The notes: generated from the sequence alone by a model not told the origin. A stretch of DNA of 64,000 nt from Gordonia hydrophobica NBRC 16057 (GCF_001592365.1 NZ_BCWU01000003.1:124001-188000), one strand, 5' to 3'; counted from the first letter of the stretch, positions 34,454 through 43,420 are shown. Program-made: numbers and translations.

Positions 34454-35703
34454 CGGGCCTGCACTTTCATCGGGAGGGACGCGAACCCGCGGACGTTCAC
34501 CGAGTGGACGCGTTCGGCGGCGGCGAGGTCGACTTCGAAGTCGCGGACTGTGCGCGCGATCTCGGCGAGCCCCAGTTCGGTCTCGAGACGAGCGAGGTGC
34601 GCGCCGAGGCAGAAGTGGGTGCCGCGGCCGAACGAGAGGATGGTGCGGCTGCTCTCGCGACCGATCCGGTACTCGTCGGCGTCGGCCCCGAACACCTCCG
34701 GGTCTCGGTTCGCCGAACCGATCAGCAGCAGAACGCGGTCTCCCGCGGGGATGGTATGGCCGCCGTACTCGACGTCGTCGAGCACGCGCCGAAGCAGCAT
34801 CTGCGTGGAGGTGTCGTACCGGAGCGTCTCCTGCACCCAGTCCGCCACGCTCTCCTGAGGATCGGCGCCGCCACCGACGGCGGCGACGATCTGCTCGATC
34901 TGGTCGTGACTGCGATGCCCCCAGTAGAGGGAGTTGGCCAGCAGCTTGGTGGTGGTCTCGTTCCCGGCGACCACCATGAGCATCATGAAGCCGATGATCT
35001 CCGGGTCGGTGAGCGTGGCCCGTTCGCCGTCGTCGCCCGTGATCTCGGCGCGGATCAGCGCGGAGACCAGGTCGTCGCCGAGGTTCCGTCGTCGGTCCGC
35101 GAGCAGGTCGGTGTAGTAGCGGTGCAGTTCCAGGTAGGCGGCGATCGCGGCCTGTGGAACGTCGGTGACACCCTCTTCGCGATGGATCAGCAGGTCGGAC
35201 TGTGTCCGCAGGTACGCGCGGTCGTCGGGACCGACACCGAGGAGTTCGGACACGACGTCCATCGGGAGCAGCCCGGCGAAGTCGTGGACGAAGTCGAACT
35301 CCCCCATCTCCAGGCAGCGCTCCCAGTGTTTCCGAGTCAACTCGGTGATGCGCGGCGCGAGTTCGCTGACGCGACGCGGCGTGAAACCGGTCGACACCAG
35401 CTTGCGGAGACGCAGGTGACGGGGGTCGTCCATCGCCAGGAAGCTCATCGCGTACTCGGCGTTCTCGTTGTACGACGTCGCGTCCATCGACACGCCCCAG
35501 CTGTTGGACAGTCGAACGTTGTCACGGAAGGCCTGGTCCACGTCGGCGTGCCGAGACAGGGCCCAGAAGTCGCCGTCGGCGCTGCGGTACACGGGTTCGT
35601 GCTGCCGCAACCGTGCGTAGGTGGGGTACGGATCCTCGTGGAAGTCGTAGTCGTAGGGATCGAACGGGATGCTGCTGTGCACCCCGGGGTCGGTGACGGT
35701 CAT
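34450..35703 (-). CDS. Cytochrome P450 (CYP123-like)
   Basis: A 417-residue bacterial P450: I helix MLMVVAGNETTTKLLANSLY, K helix ExxR in WVQETLRYDTSTQML, heme loop LSFGRGTHFCLGAHLA with Cys at about 365. By locus order (between SDR and TetR next to CYP51) it corresponds to CYP123 (Rv0766c); its physiological substrate is unknown in M. tuberculosis as well, to my knowledge. The start at 35703 makes an ATGA overlap with the TetR gene, leaving out an unsupported longer frame. Confidence 0.9.
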   Translation of the reverse strand: MTVTDPGVHSSIPFDPYDYDFHEDPYPTYARLRQHEPVYRSADGDFWALSRHADVDQAFRDNVRLSNSWGVSMDATSYNENAEYAMSFLAMDDPRHLRLRKLVSTGFTPRRVSELAPRITELTRKHWERCLEMGEFDFVHDFAGLLPMDVVSELLGVGPDDRAYLRTQSDLLIHREEGVTDVPQAAIAAYLELHRYYTDLLADRRRNLGDDLVSALIRAEITGDDGERATLTDPEIIGFMMLMVVAGNETTTKLLANSLYWGHRSHDQIEQIVAAVGGGADPQESVADWVQETLRYDTSTQMLLRRVLDDVEYGGHTIPAGDRVLLLIGSANRDPEVFGADADEYRIGRESSRTILSFGRGTHFCLGAHLARLETELGLAEIARTVRDFEVDLAAAERVHSVNVRGFASLPMKVQAR

Positions 35704-36296
35704 GGCTGTCCCATCAGTAGGGCTGCGGCTGCGACCAGCCGCTCGGACGTGTCCTCGTAGGTCAGGTGGCCCATGCCGGCGGTGACGAGACCGCCGGCGT
35801 AGAGCATTTGGAGCGCGTCGATCAGGCGATCGGCGTCGGGGTGATCGCGGCCGACGGCCGCGGCCAGGCGGTCGTGGATCAGGCCGCCGATCCGCCACCG
35901 CAGGTGTTCGGAGTCGGGATCGTTCCCGAGCAGCGCGACGGTGACGGCGCCACCCAGTTGTCCCTCCCCCGCGACGACCATCGACACCCCGCGCAGCACC
36001 TGCGCGACGCGCTCGAACGGCTCCAGCGTCGGGTCGGGCTCGGGCACGCCCGCGTTGAGTCGCCGCCAGAACACCTCGGCGACGAGGTGACTCTTGGAAC
36101 TGAAGTAGGTGTACGCGGTGGCGGGCGCGATACCCGATCGCTTCGCGACGTCGCGCACGGTGAGCGCGTCGTAACCGCCGGTCGCCAGGATCTCGACGGC
36201 GACGTCGACCATCGTGGCGATCTTCTCGGCCTGCTGCGGACTCAAGCGCCGACGGGTGGATTCCTGTGCGACGCCGGACGAAACGGGAGTGGACAT
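35700..36296 (-). CDS. TetR-family regulator of the CYP51 locus
   Basis: A 198-residue TetR protein: helix-turn-helix at about residues 25-70 (MVDVAVEILATGGYDALTVR, then DVAKRSGIAPATAYTYFSSK). It is first gene of the minus-strand operon and divergent from the aldehyde dehydrogenase. The 63-base gap between them contains an inverted repeat right at its ATG, so autoregulation and control of both operons is likely. Position equals Rv0767c. Confidence 0.9.
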   Translation of the reverse strand: MSTPVSSGVAQESTRRRLSPQQAEKIATMVDVAVEILATGGYDALTVRDVAKRSGIAPATAYTYFSSKSHLVAEVFWRRLNAGVPEPDPTLEPFERVAQVLRGVSMVVAGEGQLGGAVTVALLGNDPDSEHLRWRIGGLIHDRLAAAVGRDHPDADRLIDALQMLYAGGLVTAGMGHLTYEDTSERLVAAAALLMGQP

Positions 36297-36310
36297 GTAA
36301 CGCAGGTTAC
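36297..36310. promoter_or_regulatory. Inverted repeat in divergent TetR/aldehyde dehydrogenase promoter
   Basis: GTAAC-GCAG-GTTAC abuts the TetR start codon in a 63-base divergent intergenic region. A short dyad of plausible TetR-operator type; it does not fit the KstR spacing. Confidence 0.35.
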
Positions 36311-36359
36311 TCTACGGTTGAAACGAAGTCCAGACACCTGTCCAGATGGAGTTCCGAAC

Positions 36360-37841
36360 ATGAGCCCAACCCCGCCACTGCTCCGCCCAGCCATCACCTC
36401 CGACCTCTTGATCGACGGAAAGCTGATCGGAGGATCCGGCGGCACGTTCGACGTCGTCAACCCGGCCACCGAAGAGGTGATCGGTCAGGCGTCGGAGGGC
36501 ACCGCCGACGACATGGCGGCCGCGATCGACGCCGCGCGCCGCGCCTTCGACGACACCGACTGGTCCCACGACCACGCCTTTCGCGCACACTGCCTGCGTC
36601 AACTCCGCGACGCACTCCTCGCCCACACCGACGAACTCCGCGACCTCACGGTCGCCGAGGTCGGGTGCCCGACCTTCCTCACTCACGGACCGCAGCTGGT
36701 GGGGCCGATCACCGATCTCGGCTACTTCGCCGACCTCGCCGAGAACCACCAGTGGACCGTCGACCTCGGCGAAGCCAGCCCGATGGGCATCAAGAACCGG
36801 CGCGAACTCCGGTCCGAGGCGATCGGCGTCGTCGGCGCCATCACCCCGTGGAACTTCCCGCACCAGATCAACTTCGCGAAGATCGGCCCGGCGCTGGCGG
36901 CCGGCTGCACCGTGGTCCTCAAACCCGCGCCCGACACCCCGTGGTGCGCGGCCCTCGTCGGCAAGGTGATCGCCGACGAGACCGACTTCCCACCCGGTGT
37001 CATCAACATCGTGACCTCCACCGACCACGCGCTCGGCGAGCAACTGTGCACCGACCCGCGCGTCGACCTGGTCTCGTTCACCGGATCCACCGCGACCGGC
37101 CGGAAGGTGATGGCCGCGGCGGCACCGACCCTCACCAAGGTGTTCCTGGAACTCGGCGGCAAGTCGGCGTTCATCGTGCTCGACGACGCCGACCTCGACG
37201 CCGCCTGCAGCATGGCCGCCTTCTCCGTCGTCACGCACGCGGGCCAGGGCTGTGCCATCACCACCCGCCTCGTCGTCCCCCGCGAACAACTCGACGACGC
37301 CGTCGCCGCTACTCGGAACGCGATGGCGGGGTTGGCCGCCGACGATCCCACCAAGCCCGGCACCGTGTGCGGCCCGCTGATCTCGGCCCGCCAGCGCGAG
37401 CGCGTCGAAGGCTATCTGCAACTGGCGCGCGACGAGGGCGGCACCATCGAGATCGGCGGCGGTCGACCGGCCGATAAGGACGCGGGCTACTTCGTCGAAC
37501 CGACGCTCATCTCCGGGCTCGACAACTCCGCGCGCGTCGCTCAGGAGGAGATCTTCGGTCCGGTGCTCGTGATCCTCCCGCACGACGGCGACGACGACGC
37601 GATCCGCATCGCCAACGACTCCCCCTACGGCCTCTCCGGCGCTGTCTGGGGCACCGACCCCGAGCGCATCAACGCCGTCGTCGACGGCGTCCGCACCGGA
37701 ACCATGGGAGTGAACGGCGGCATCTGGTACTCCGCCGACGTCCCCTTCGGCGGCTACAAGCAGAGCGGGATCGGCCGCGAATCCGGTGTGGCTGGGTTCT
37801 GCGAATACCTCGAAACCAAGGCTGTCGCCACTCCGGTGTGA
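36360..37841 (+). CDS. Aldehyde dehydrogenase (Rv0768/AldA-like)
   Basis: A 493-residue NAD(P)-dependent aldehyde dehydrogenase. Active-site Asn165 is in PWNFP, the general base Glu264 in LELGGKS, and the nucleophile Cys298 in GQGCAITTR; EEIFGPVL is near the end. It oxidises an aldehyde to an acid, possibly the alcohol/aldehyde product formed by the P450s. The start at 36360 was chosen because the frame upstream runs antisense through the TetR gene. First gene of the plus-strand arm of the locus. Confidence 0.92.
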   Translation: MSPTPPLLRPAITSDLLIDGKLIGGSGGTFDVVNPATEEVIGQASEGTADDMAAAIDAARRAFDDTDWSHDHAFRAHCLRQLRDALLAHTDELRDLTVAEVGCPTFLTHGPQLVGPITDLGYFADLAENHQWTVDLGEASPMGIKNRRELRSEAIGVVGAITPWNFPHQINFAKIGPALAAGCTVVLKPAPDTPWCAALVGKVIADETDFPPGVINIVTSTDHALGEQLCTDPRVDLVSFTGSTATGRKVMAAAAPTLTKVFLELGGKSAFIVLDDADLDAACSMAAFSVVTHAGQGCAITTRLVVPREQLDDAVAATRNAMAGLAADDPTKPGTVCGPLISARQRERVEGYLQLARDEGGTIEIGGGRPADKDAGYFVEPTLISGLDNSARVAQEEIFGPVLVILPHDGDDDAIRIANDSPYGLSGAVWGTDPERINAVVDGVRTGTMGVNGGIWYSADVPFGGYKQSGIGRESGVAGFCEYLETKAVATPV

Positions 37842-37922
37842 GCAGCTGAAACCGCACGATACGTCAGGACCCGCACCCCACCCGACCTCCGCAACCCCAG
37901 GGATTGCGCGTCATAGCGAGCC

Positions 37923-38033
37923 GCCGTTTGCGCGGCGCTCGGAATGTGATTGCCGAGCTCTCCGCAGGGACGAGGCGCTAGCCGAGGAGTGAGGACTGCC
38001 GAGGCAACACATTCCGAGCGCCGCGCAAACGGC
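37923..38033. repeat. Hairpin element with 51-nt conserved core, copy 2
   Basis: Perfect 26-bp arms (37923-37948, starting GCCGTTTGCGCG, and 38008-38033), then five further pairs (TTGCC/GGCAA) after one bulged base. They enclose the core at 37954-38004, containing GACGAGGCGCTAGCCGAGGA. It lies in the 217-base gap between aldehyde dehydrogenase and SDR genes, 25 bases before the latter. Confidence 0.78.
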
Positions 38034-38058
38034 ACCACCCACACGAAGAAAGAAGAAG

Positions 38059-38790
38059 ATGAACAGATTTGAAGACAAGACCGCCATCGTGACGGGCGCC
38101 GCAGGCGGCATCGGAGAGGCGTATGCGCGTGCTCTGGCCGCCGAGGGCGCGTACGTCGTCATCGCCGACGTCAACGACGACGCCGGGCGGGCCGTCGCCG
38201 AGTCGATCGGCGGCCTGTACGTCCACACCGACGTCGCCGATCCGGACTCCGCCGCGGCGCTGGCGAAGGCGGTCGTCGACGAACGCGGCAAGATCGACGC
38301 GCTGGTCAACAACGCCGCCATCTACGGCGGCATGAAGCTCGATTTCCTCACCACCGTCCCGTGGGACTACTACAAGAAGTTCATGAGCGTGAACCTCGAC
38401 GGTGCGCTCAACGTGACGCGCGCCTGCTTCCCGCACATGCGGCACGGCGGCGCGATCGTCAACCAGTCGTCGACGGCGGCGTGGGTGTACAGCGGCTTCT
38501 ACGGGCTGGCGAAGGTCGGCGTCAACGGCCTCACCCAGCAACTCGCCGTGGAACTCGGCGGCCAACGCATCCGCATCAACGCGATCGCACCCGGCCCCAT
38601 CGACACCGAGGCCACCCGCTCCACCACGCCGGAGGAGATGGTGAAGGACATGGTCGCCAAACTGCCGCTCGGCCGGATGGGCACGCCCGACGACCTCGTC
38701 GGCATGTGCTTGTTCCTGCTGTCCGACGAAGCCTCGTGGATCACCGGCCAGATCTTCAACGTCGACGGCGGACAGGTCATCCGCTCATGA
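38059..38790 (+). CDS. Short-chain dehydrogenase/reductase (Rv0769-like)
   Basis: A 243-residue classical SDR: TGAAGGIGEAYA cofactor loop (about residues 12-23), LVNNAAIYGG, catalytic Ser in VNQSSTAA, YGLAK at about 151-155, and the C-terminal GQIFNVDGGQ. A purine-rich AAGAAAGAAGAAG stretch precedes the start. The next gene overlaps by 4 bases. Position equals Rv0769. It probably interconverts a hydroxyl and keto group on an intermediate of the locus. Confidence 0.9.
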   Translation: MNRFEDKTAIVTGAAGGIGEAYARALAAEGAYVVIADVNDDAGRAVAESIGGLYVHTDVADPDSAAALAKAVVDERGKIDALVNNAAIYGGMKLDFLTTVPWDYYKKFMSVNLDGALNVTRACFPHMRHGGAIVNQSSTAAWVYSGFYGLAKVGVNGLTQQLAVELGGQRIRINAIAPGPIDTEATRSTTPEEMVKDMVAKLPLGRMGTPDDLVGMCLFLLSDEASWITGQIFNVDGGQVIRS

Positions 38791-39638
38791 GACTCGGCTA
38801 CGTCGGTCTCGGGAACATCGGCGGCCCGATGGCGGCCCGCCTCGCGGCCGCCGGACCGACGACGGTCTTCGACATCTCCGCCGACGCCGTGGCCGCCGCG
38901 GTCGAGGCCGGGGCGAGCCGCGCCGACAGCCTCGCCGACCTCGCGGCGGCGAGCGATCTCGTCAGCATCTGCGTCCGCGACGACGCCCAGGTCCGCGACG
39001 TCGTCGCCGACCTGCTGCCGCACCTGTCGTCGGGGGCGTTGATCGCCGTCCATTCGACGATCGCGCCGGAGACCGCCGTCGAGCAGGCCGCGTTGACCGC
39101 GACCAGCGGCGTCACGCTGCTCGACGCCCCGATCTCCGGTGGAGCGCCCGGCGCACAGCAGGGTCGACTGGCGATCATGATCGGTGGCGACCGCGAGGCC
39201 TATCAGCGTGCCAAGGCCGCCCTTGCTCCGGCGGGCGACATGATCGTGCACGCGGGTGATCGGCCCGGCGATGGCACGCGAATGAAGTTGGCGCGCAACC
39301 TGCTCCACTTCGTCTCGTTCACGGCGACGGCCGAGGCGGCACGGCTGGCCGAGGCCGCGGGCATCGACGTCGCGAAGCTGGGCAAGGTGGTGCGGCACAC
39401 CGATGCGATCACCGGCGGCGCGGGCGCCATCATGTTGCGCGACACCACCGCAGCCATCGATCCCGACGACTTCTGGTACGGCGTCTTCACACACGTGCGG
39501 AGCCTCGGCGAGAAGGACCTGACGCTCGCACTCGACCTCGCCGATCACCTCGGCGTCGACCTACCGCTGGGCCGACGCGCACTCACCGACCTGGCCGCCG
39601 GACTCGGCGTGCCGCACTCTTCCGAAGGAGCACGATGA
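38787..39638 (+). CDS. Beta-hydroxyacid dehydrogenase (3-hydroxyisobutyrate dehydrogenase family)
   Basis: A 283-residue NAD(P)-binding protein: GYVGLGNIGGPMAARLAAAG at residues 4-23, substrate motif LDAPISGGAPGAQQGRLAIM near 110, and the catalytic Lys region GTRMKLARNLLH near 165. ATGA overlaps join it to the SDR before and the CMD-like gene after. Position equals Rv0770. Imine-reductase activity is a known alternative in this superfamily. Confidence 0.88.
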   Translation: MRLGYVGLGNIGGPMAARLAAAGPTTVFDISADAVAAAVEAGASRADSLADLAAASDLVSICVRDDAQVRDVVADLLPHLSSGALIAVHSTIAPETAVEQAALTATSGVTLLDAPISGGAPGAQQGRLAIMIGGDREAYQRAKAALAPAGDMIVHAGDRPGDGTRMKLARNLLHFVSFTATAEAARLAEAAGIDVAKLGKVVRHTDAITGGAGAIMLRDTTAAIDPDDFWYGVFTHVRSLGEKDLTLALDLADHLGVDLPLGRRALTDLAAGLGVPHSSEGAR

Positions 39639-40024
39639 CCACCGACAACGATGAACCCCAGATGTCCGACCAGCGCCGCAAGGGCTTGCGCGTGATGTCG
39701 GAGGTGTACGGCTGGGAGATGGCCGACGGCCCCGGCGACTTCTTCGCGCACACCGCCGACCAGGTGTTCGGCGAGGTGTGGAGCCGCGAAGGACTCACCC
39801 ATCGCGACCGTCGTCTGCTGCTGCTCGGCGCGCTCGCCGCGAACGGCCACGTCGACATCGCTGAGATCCAGGCCGGCGCCGCCCTCGGCAACGGCGAACT
39901 GACGCCGGAGGAACTGAATGAGATCGGCCTGTTCCTCTGCTATTACGTGGGCTGGCCGCTCGGTTCCAAGATCACGATGATGTTCGGCGAGCAGATCAAG
40001 AAGCACCGCACATCTGCGCGGTGA
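39635..40024 (+). CDS. Carboxymuconolactone decarboxylase-family protein
   Basis: A 129-residue all-helical protein: GLRVMSEVYGWEMADGPGDF, then WSREGLTHRDRRLLLLGALA, the usual CMD core, but without the CxxC pair of AhpD-type peroxidase relatives, so it is of the decarboxylase-like type. It ends the four-gene plus-strand operon of the CYP51 locus (Rv0771 position). Catalytic role not known. Confidence 0.85.
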   Translation: MTTDNDEPQMSDQRRKGLRVMSEVYGWEMADGPGDFFAHTADQVFGEVWSREGLTHRDRRLLLLGALAANGHVDIAEIQAGAALGNGELTPEELNEIGLFLCYYVGWPLGSKITMMFGEQIKKHRTSAR

Positions 40025-40062
40025 CATCCGCCCGCGGCCCGCACCGTACCTAAGGTGACTTC

Positions 40063-40734
40063 ATGGACTTCCGATTGACCGACATGACCGACGAGGAGAT
40101 CGCGCAGGATCTCAGCGTGGTCGAACCGCTCACTGATTCGGTGCGCGACCTGATCGACGCGGTCATCCGCACCGAGGTCGACGCCGAGCACCTCATCGCG
40201 GCGCGCGAGCAGATCGAGGCGGTCGTCGCGTCGTTGCGTGCCGAGCAGAAGCCCGGCAGCTACGGCGTGCCGTTCACCAAGAAGCTGCACGGCATGCCGT
40301 ACGGCAACGCCGCGGTCGGCAAGCGCAACGCGATCGCGCCTCCCCTGGAGATCGAGCATCAGGCGGACGGCTCCGCGACGAGCAAGGTGGTGCTCGGCGC
40401 CGCCTACGAGGGGCCGGCGGGGCTGGTGCACGGCGGCATCTCGGCGATGCTGCTGGACCAGTTGCTCGGCGAAGCGGTGAGTCGGCAGCACGGCATCCCG
40501 TGCTTCACGGGCACCCTCACCATGACGTATCTGCGGCCGACGCCGCTCGGCGCCCTGCGCCTGCGCGCCGAGACCACCGGCAACAGCGGACGTAAGTACT
40601 TCGTCCGCGCCGAGATCTGCGACGCCGATGGACCGACCGTCACCGCCGAGGCCATCATGGTCGCGCCGGCGAACTTCCCTCGCCACGAGGAGTTGCAGCG
40701 ACTGCGTGCCCAACTCGCGGAGGCGCCGGAGTAG
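40063..40734 (+). CDS. PaaI-family acyl-CoA thioesterase
   Basis: A 223-residue protein with an N-terminal helical extension of about 90 residues and a C-terminal hotdog domain: YEGPAGLVHGGISAMLLDQL (HGG at about 125), then TGTLTMTYLRPTPLGALRLR. Members hydrolyse acyl-CoA esters. AAGGTGA precedes the start. It follows the CYP51 arm by 38 bases and may be part of the same transcript. Confidence 0.85.
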   Translation: MDFRLTDMTDEEIAQDLSVVEPLTDSVRDLIDAVIRTEVDAEHLIAAREQIEAVVASLRAEQKPGSYGVPFTKKLHGMPYGNAAVGKRNAIAPPLEIEHQADGSATSKVVLGAAYEGPAGLVHGGISAMLLDQLLGEAVSRQHGIPCFTGTLTMTYLRPTPLGALRLRAETTGNSGRKYFVRAEICDADGPTVTAEAIMVAPANFPRHEELQRLRAQLAEAPE

Positions 40735-40821
40735 TCGGACCGCGGCCCGCGTCGTCACCGAGCGATCACTCGTTCGCACCTTCGGCAGACGCGTCTCACC
40801 GCTGCCGGTAGCGTCGGACGC

Positions 40822-41730
40822 ATGTGCAACGACCACCACCTGCCGCCCTTCTCCACCGACGAAGCCGAGGCAGTACGCACCATCTGGCAGGACCTGGGGC
40901 TGCCGGGTCTGATCGACGTCCACACCCATTTCATGCCGAAGCCGGTGATGGACAAGGTGTGGGCCTACTTCGATTCGGCGGGTCCGCTGCTGGGTCGCGA
41001 GTGGCCGATCGCGTACCGCGCGGACGAGGAGCAGCGCGTCGACGTGCTACGGAGTTTCGGCGTGCGCGGCTACTCGTCGATGATCTATCCGCACAAGCCT
41101 CAGATGGCACAGTGGCTGAACAGCTGGGGTACCGAGTTCGCAGCCGGTCATCCGGACTGCCTGCACACCGCCACGTTCTATCCGGAGGAGGGCGCGGACG
41201 ACTATGTGGCTGCCGCCATCTCGGCAGGCGCGCAGATCTTCAAATCGCACATCCAGGTCGGCGCCTACTCTCCGATCGACCCGCTGCTCGACGGCGTGTG
41301 GGGACGGATCGACGACGCGCAGATCCCCGTGATCATCCACTGCGGCTCCGGGCCCGCCCCAGGCGAGTTCACCGGTCCCGATCCGATCACCATCCTGCTG
41401 CAACGCTTCCCCACGCTGCCGTTGGTCGTCGCGCATATGGGCGCCCCCGAGTACGAGGCGTTCCTCGATCTGGCCGAGCGGTATCCGAACGTCCGCCTCG
41501 ACACCACGATGTCGTTCACCGACTTCTTCGAGACGGACGCGCCCTTCCCGAAAGACGCGATGGGACGGGTCCGCGATCTCGGCGGCAAGATCCTGTTCGG
41601 CAGCGACTTCCCGAACATTCCTTACGGCTATGCTCACGCCCTGCAGGCGTGCGTCCGGCTCGACCTCGGCGACGACTGGCTGCGCCGGGTGTTCCACGAC
41701 AACGCTGCCGCACTGTTCGGCATCAGCTGA
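40822..41730 (+). CDS. Amidohydrolase family 2 (metal-dependent hydrolase/decarboxylase)
   Basis: A 302-residue TIM-barrel protein. Metal-ligand motifs: DVHTHF at about residues 33-38, IIHCGSG near 172, VVAHMGAPEYE near 197 and LFGSDFPN near 259. Family members are hydrolases or non-oxidative decarboxylases (ACMSD-like) acting on small carboxylates. The gene is read separately after a 87-base gap. Substrate unknown. Confidence 0.85.
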   Translation: MCNDHHLPPFSTDEAEAVRTIWQDLGLPGLIDVHTHFMPKPVMDKVWAYFDSAGPLLGREWPIAYRADEEQRVDVLRSFGVRGYSSMIYPHKPQMAQWLNSWGTEFAAGHPDCLHTATFYPEEGADDYVAAAISAGAQIFKSHIQVGAYSPIDPLLDGVWGRIDDAQIPVIIHCGSGPAPGEFTGPDPITILLQRFPTLPLVVAHMGAPEYEAFLDLAERYPNVRLDTTMSFTDFFETDAPFPKDAMGRVRDLGGKILFGSDFPNIPYGYAHALQACVRLDLGDDWLRRVFHDNAAALFGIS

Positions 41731-41752
41731 GCAGTGCGGCAGGCTGCTCAGC
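41726..41752. terminator. Bidirectional terminator hairpin
   Basis: GCTGAGCAG pairs with CTGCTCAGC around a 9-base loop. It covers the stop codons of both convergent genes (amidohydrolase, plus; quinone oxidoreductase, minus). Confidence 0.7.
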
Positions 41753-42722
41753 CCTCCGAGACCCGAACGACGGCCTTGCCGCGCACTCGTCCTTCAGCCA
41801 GGTCGGTCAAGGCCTCCGACAGCTGCCCGAGCTGGTAGACGTGGTTGACCGGCGGCCGCATGCCCTCGCCGACCAGCCGCACGATGTCTTGATGGATGTT
41901 GCCGGGCACCTCGGGGTGCTTGCGGATGTACTCACCCCATGCGGCGCCGACGATGGCCACGTTCCGGAACAGCACTCGGTTCAGCTTGACGGTCGGGATG
42001 CCGCCCGCCGCGAAGCCGATGACGACGAAGCGGCCGTCCGGTGCGACGGCGCGCAGCGCCTCGTCGAAGACGTCGCCGCCGACGGGGTCGACCATCACGT
42101 CGACGCCGGTGCCCGTGAGCTCGAGGACCTTGTCCTTCCACCCGTCGGTCAGCTGCACCACTTCGTCTGCGCCGAGTCCACGCAGCATCTCCTCATTGCC
42201 GGTGCGATGCACGACGGCGACGACGCGGGCGCCCAGGGCCTTGGCGACGATGATCGACGCGACACCGATGCCGCCCGCCGAGCCGAGGACGCCGACGGTC
42301 TCGCCGGGCTGGAGGTTGGCACGCATCTTGAGTGCGAAGATCGCGGTCTGGAAGTTGATGCCGAGGGCCGCGCCTTCGTCGAACGTCAGGGCGTCGGGGA
42401 GCGGAAACAGCTGCTGTTCGGTGACGGCGATCTGCTCACCGAAACCACCCAGCATCGATGCGACGACGACGCGGTCGCCGACCTGGAAGGCGCCGCCGCC
42501 TTCCGGCACCGCCGAGATCACGCCCGCGACCTCGGTGCCCGGGGTGAACGGCAGCGGCGGGCGGAGCTGGTACTTGCCCTGGGTCATCAGCAGATCGGGG
42601 AAGCAGATGCCGCACGAGCGCACGTCCACCAAGTAGGTCCCAGGATGCTGTTCGGGATTCGGAATGTCTTGCAGCTCCAGCCCTTCGGGCCCGGTTTCGC
42701 TGACGATCACCTGTGCTTTCAT
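41748..42722 (-). CDS. NADPH:quinone oxidoreductase-like MDR protein
   Basis: A 324-residue zinc-free medium-chain reductase: no Cys/His zinc set, GTEVAGVISAVPEGGGAFQV, nucleotide loop VLGSAGGIGVASIIVAKALG (AxxGxxG) near residue 144, and VMVDPVGGDVFDEALRA. Such enzymes reduce quinones, enones or aldehydes with NADPH. The divergent methyltransferase start is only 38 bases away, so the two share a compact promoter region. Confidence 0.87.
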   Translation of the reverse strand: MKAQVIVSETGPEGLELQDIPNPEQHPGTYLVDVRSCGICFPDLLMTQGKYQLRPPLPFTPGTEVAGVISAVPEGGGAFQVGDRVVVASMLGGFGEQIAVTEQQLFPLPDALTFDEGAALGINFQTAIFALKMRANLQPGETVGVLGSAGGIGVASIIVAKALGARVVAVVHRTGNEEMLRGLGADEVVQLTDGWKDKVLELTGTGVDVMVDPVGGDVFDEALRAVAPDGRFVVIGFAAGGIPTVKLNRVLFRNVAIVGAAWGEYIRKHPEVPGNIHQDIVRLVGEGMRPPVNHVYQLGQLSEALTDLAEGRVRGKAVVRVSEG

Positions 42723-42748
42723 GGCTTCTACCGTAGCGGAGGTACCGG

Positions 42749-42754
42749 TAGAAT
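42749..42754 (+). promoter_or_regulatory. Possible -10 box for a leaderless transcript
   Basis: TAGAAT, 6 bases before the ATG of the methyltransferase gene and with no ribosome-binding site in between, as in leaderless actinobacterial messages. Confidence 0.35.
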
Positions 42755-42760
42755 TTAATC

Positions 42761-43420
42761 ATGACATCGACTTCATTTTCGCCGGGCTTGTCCGAGAATC
42801 GTCTGCGCATTGCCGACTCGGCGCCCGGTTTCATGCCGCTCGACGAGGCTCACGCCCTCCATGACACCGCAGCCACGCTTCTGTCCAAGCCGGACTCGGT
42901 GGGCATCGGGGTGGAGATCGGCACGTACTGCGGCAAGTCGACGGTGTTCCTGGGCGCGGCGGCGGAGCCGGTCGACGCACTGATCGTCACGGTCGACCAT
43001 CACCGCGGGTCCGAGGAGCATCAGCCGGGCTGGGAGTACCACGACACCGAGTTGGTGGATCCGCACAGCGGCCTGCTCGACACCGCCGCGCGCTTCCGGC
43101 AGACCATGTTCGACGCCGAGTTGGAGTCGACGGTCCTGGGCCTGCTGGCGCCGTCGACGGCCGCGGCCCGGGTGTGGGGCCGGGAGGTGGATTTCGTCTT
43201 CATCGACGGCGGGCACTCGATGGAGGCGGCGCAGAACGACTACGACGGCTGGGCTCGCTGGGTGCGTCCGGGCGGCGCCCTCCTGATCCACGACGTCTTC
43301 CCGGACCCGGCGGACGGCGGCCGTCCCCCGTACGAGATCTACTGCCAAGCGCGCGCTTCCGGCCGTTTCGTCGAGGCGTCCGCGCACGGCTCACTTCGGG
43401 TGCTGACCAGGATCGCTTGA
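42761..43420 (+). CDS. Class I SAM-dependent methyltransferase (Methyltransf_24 type)
   Basis: A 219-residue protein: VGIGVEIGTYCGKSTVFLGA is the SAM-binding motif I (about residues 47-66), VDFVFIDGGHSMEAAQNDYD the motif IV/DGGH typical of Methyltransf_24, and LLIHDVFPDP follows. M. tuberculosis Rv3030 belongs to this general kind. The target is unknown. It is the only plus-strand gene near the glycosyltransferase operon. Confidence 0.85.
   Translation: MTSTSFSPGLSENRLRIADSAPGFMPLDEAHALHDTAATLLSKPDSVGIGVEIGTYCGKSTVFLGAAAEPVDALIVTVDHHRGSEEHQPGWEYHDTELVDPHSGLLDTAARFRQTMFDAELESTVLGLLAPSTAAARVWGREVDFVFIDGGHSMEAAQNDYDGWARWVRPGGALLIHDVFPDPADGGRPPYEIYCQARASGRFVEASAHGSLRVLTRIA

Noticed and set aside
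36297..36310. KstR box in front of the CYP51 TetR gene.
   Set aside because: GTAAC-N4-GTTAC has a four-base centre; the KstR pattern needs AAC-NN-GTT.
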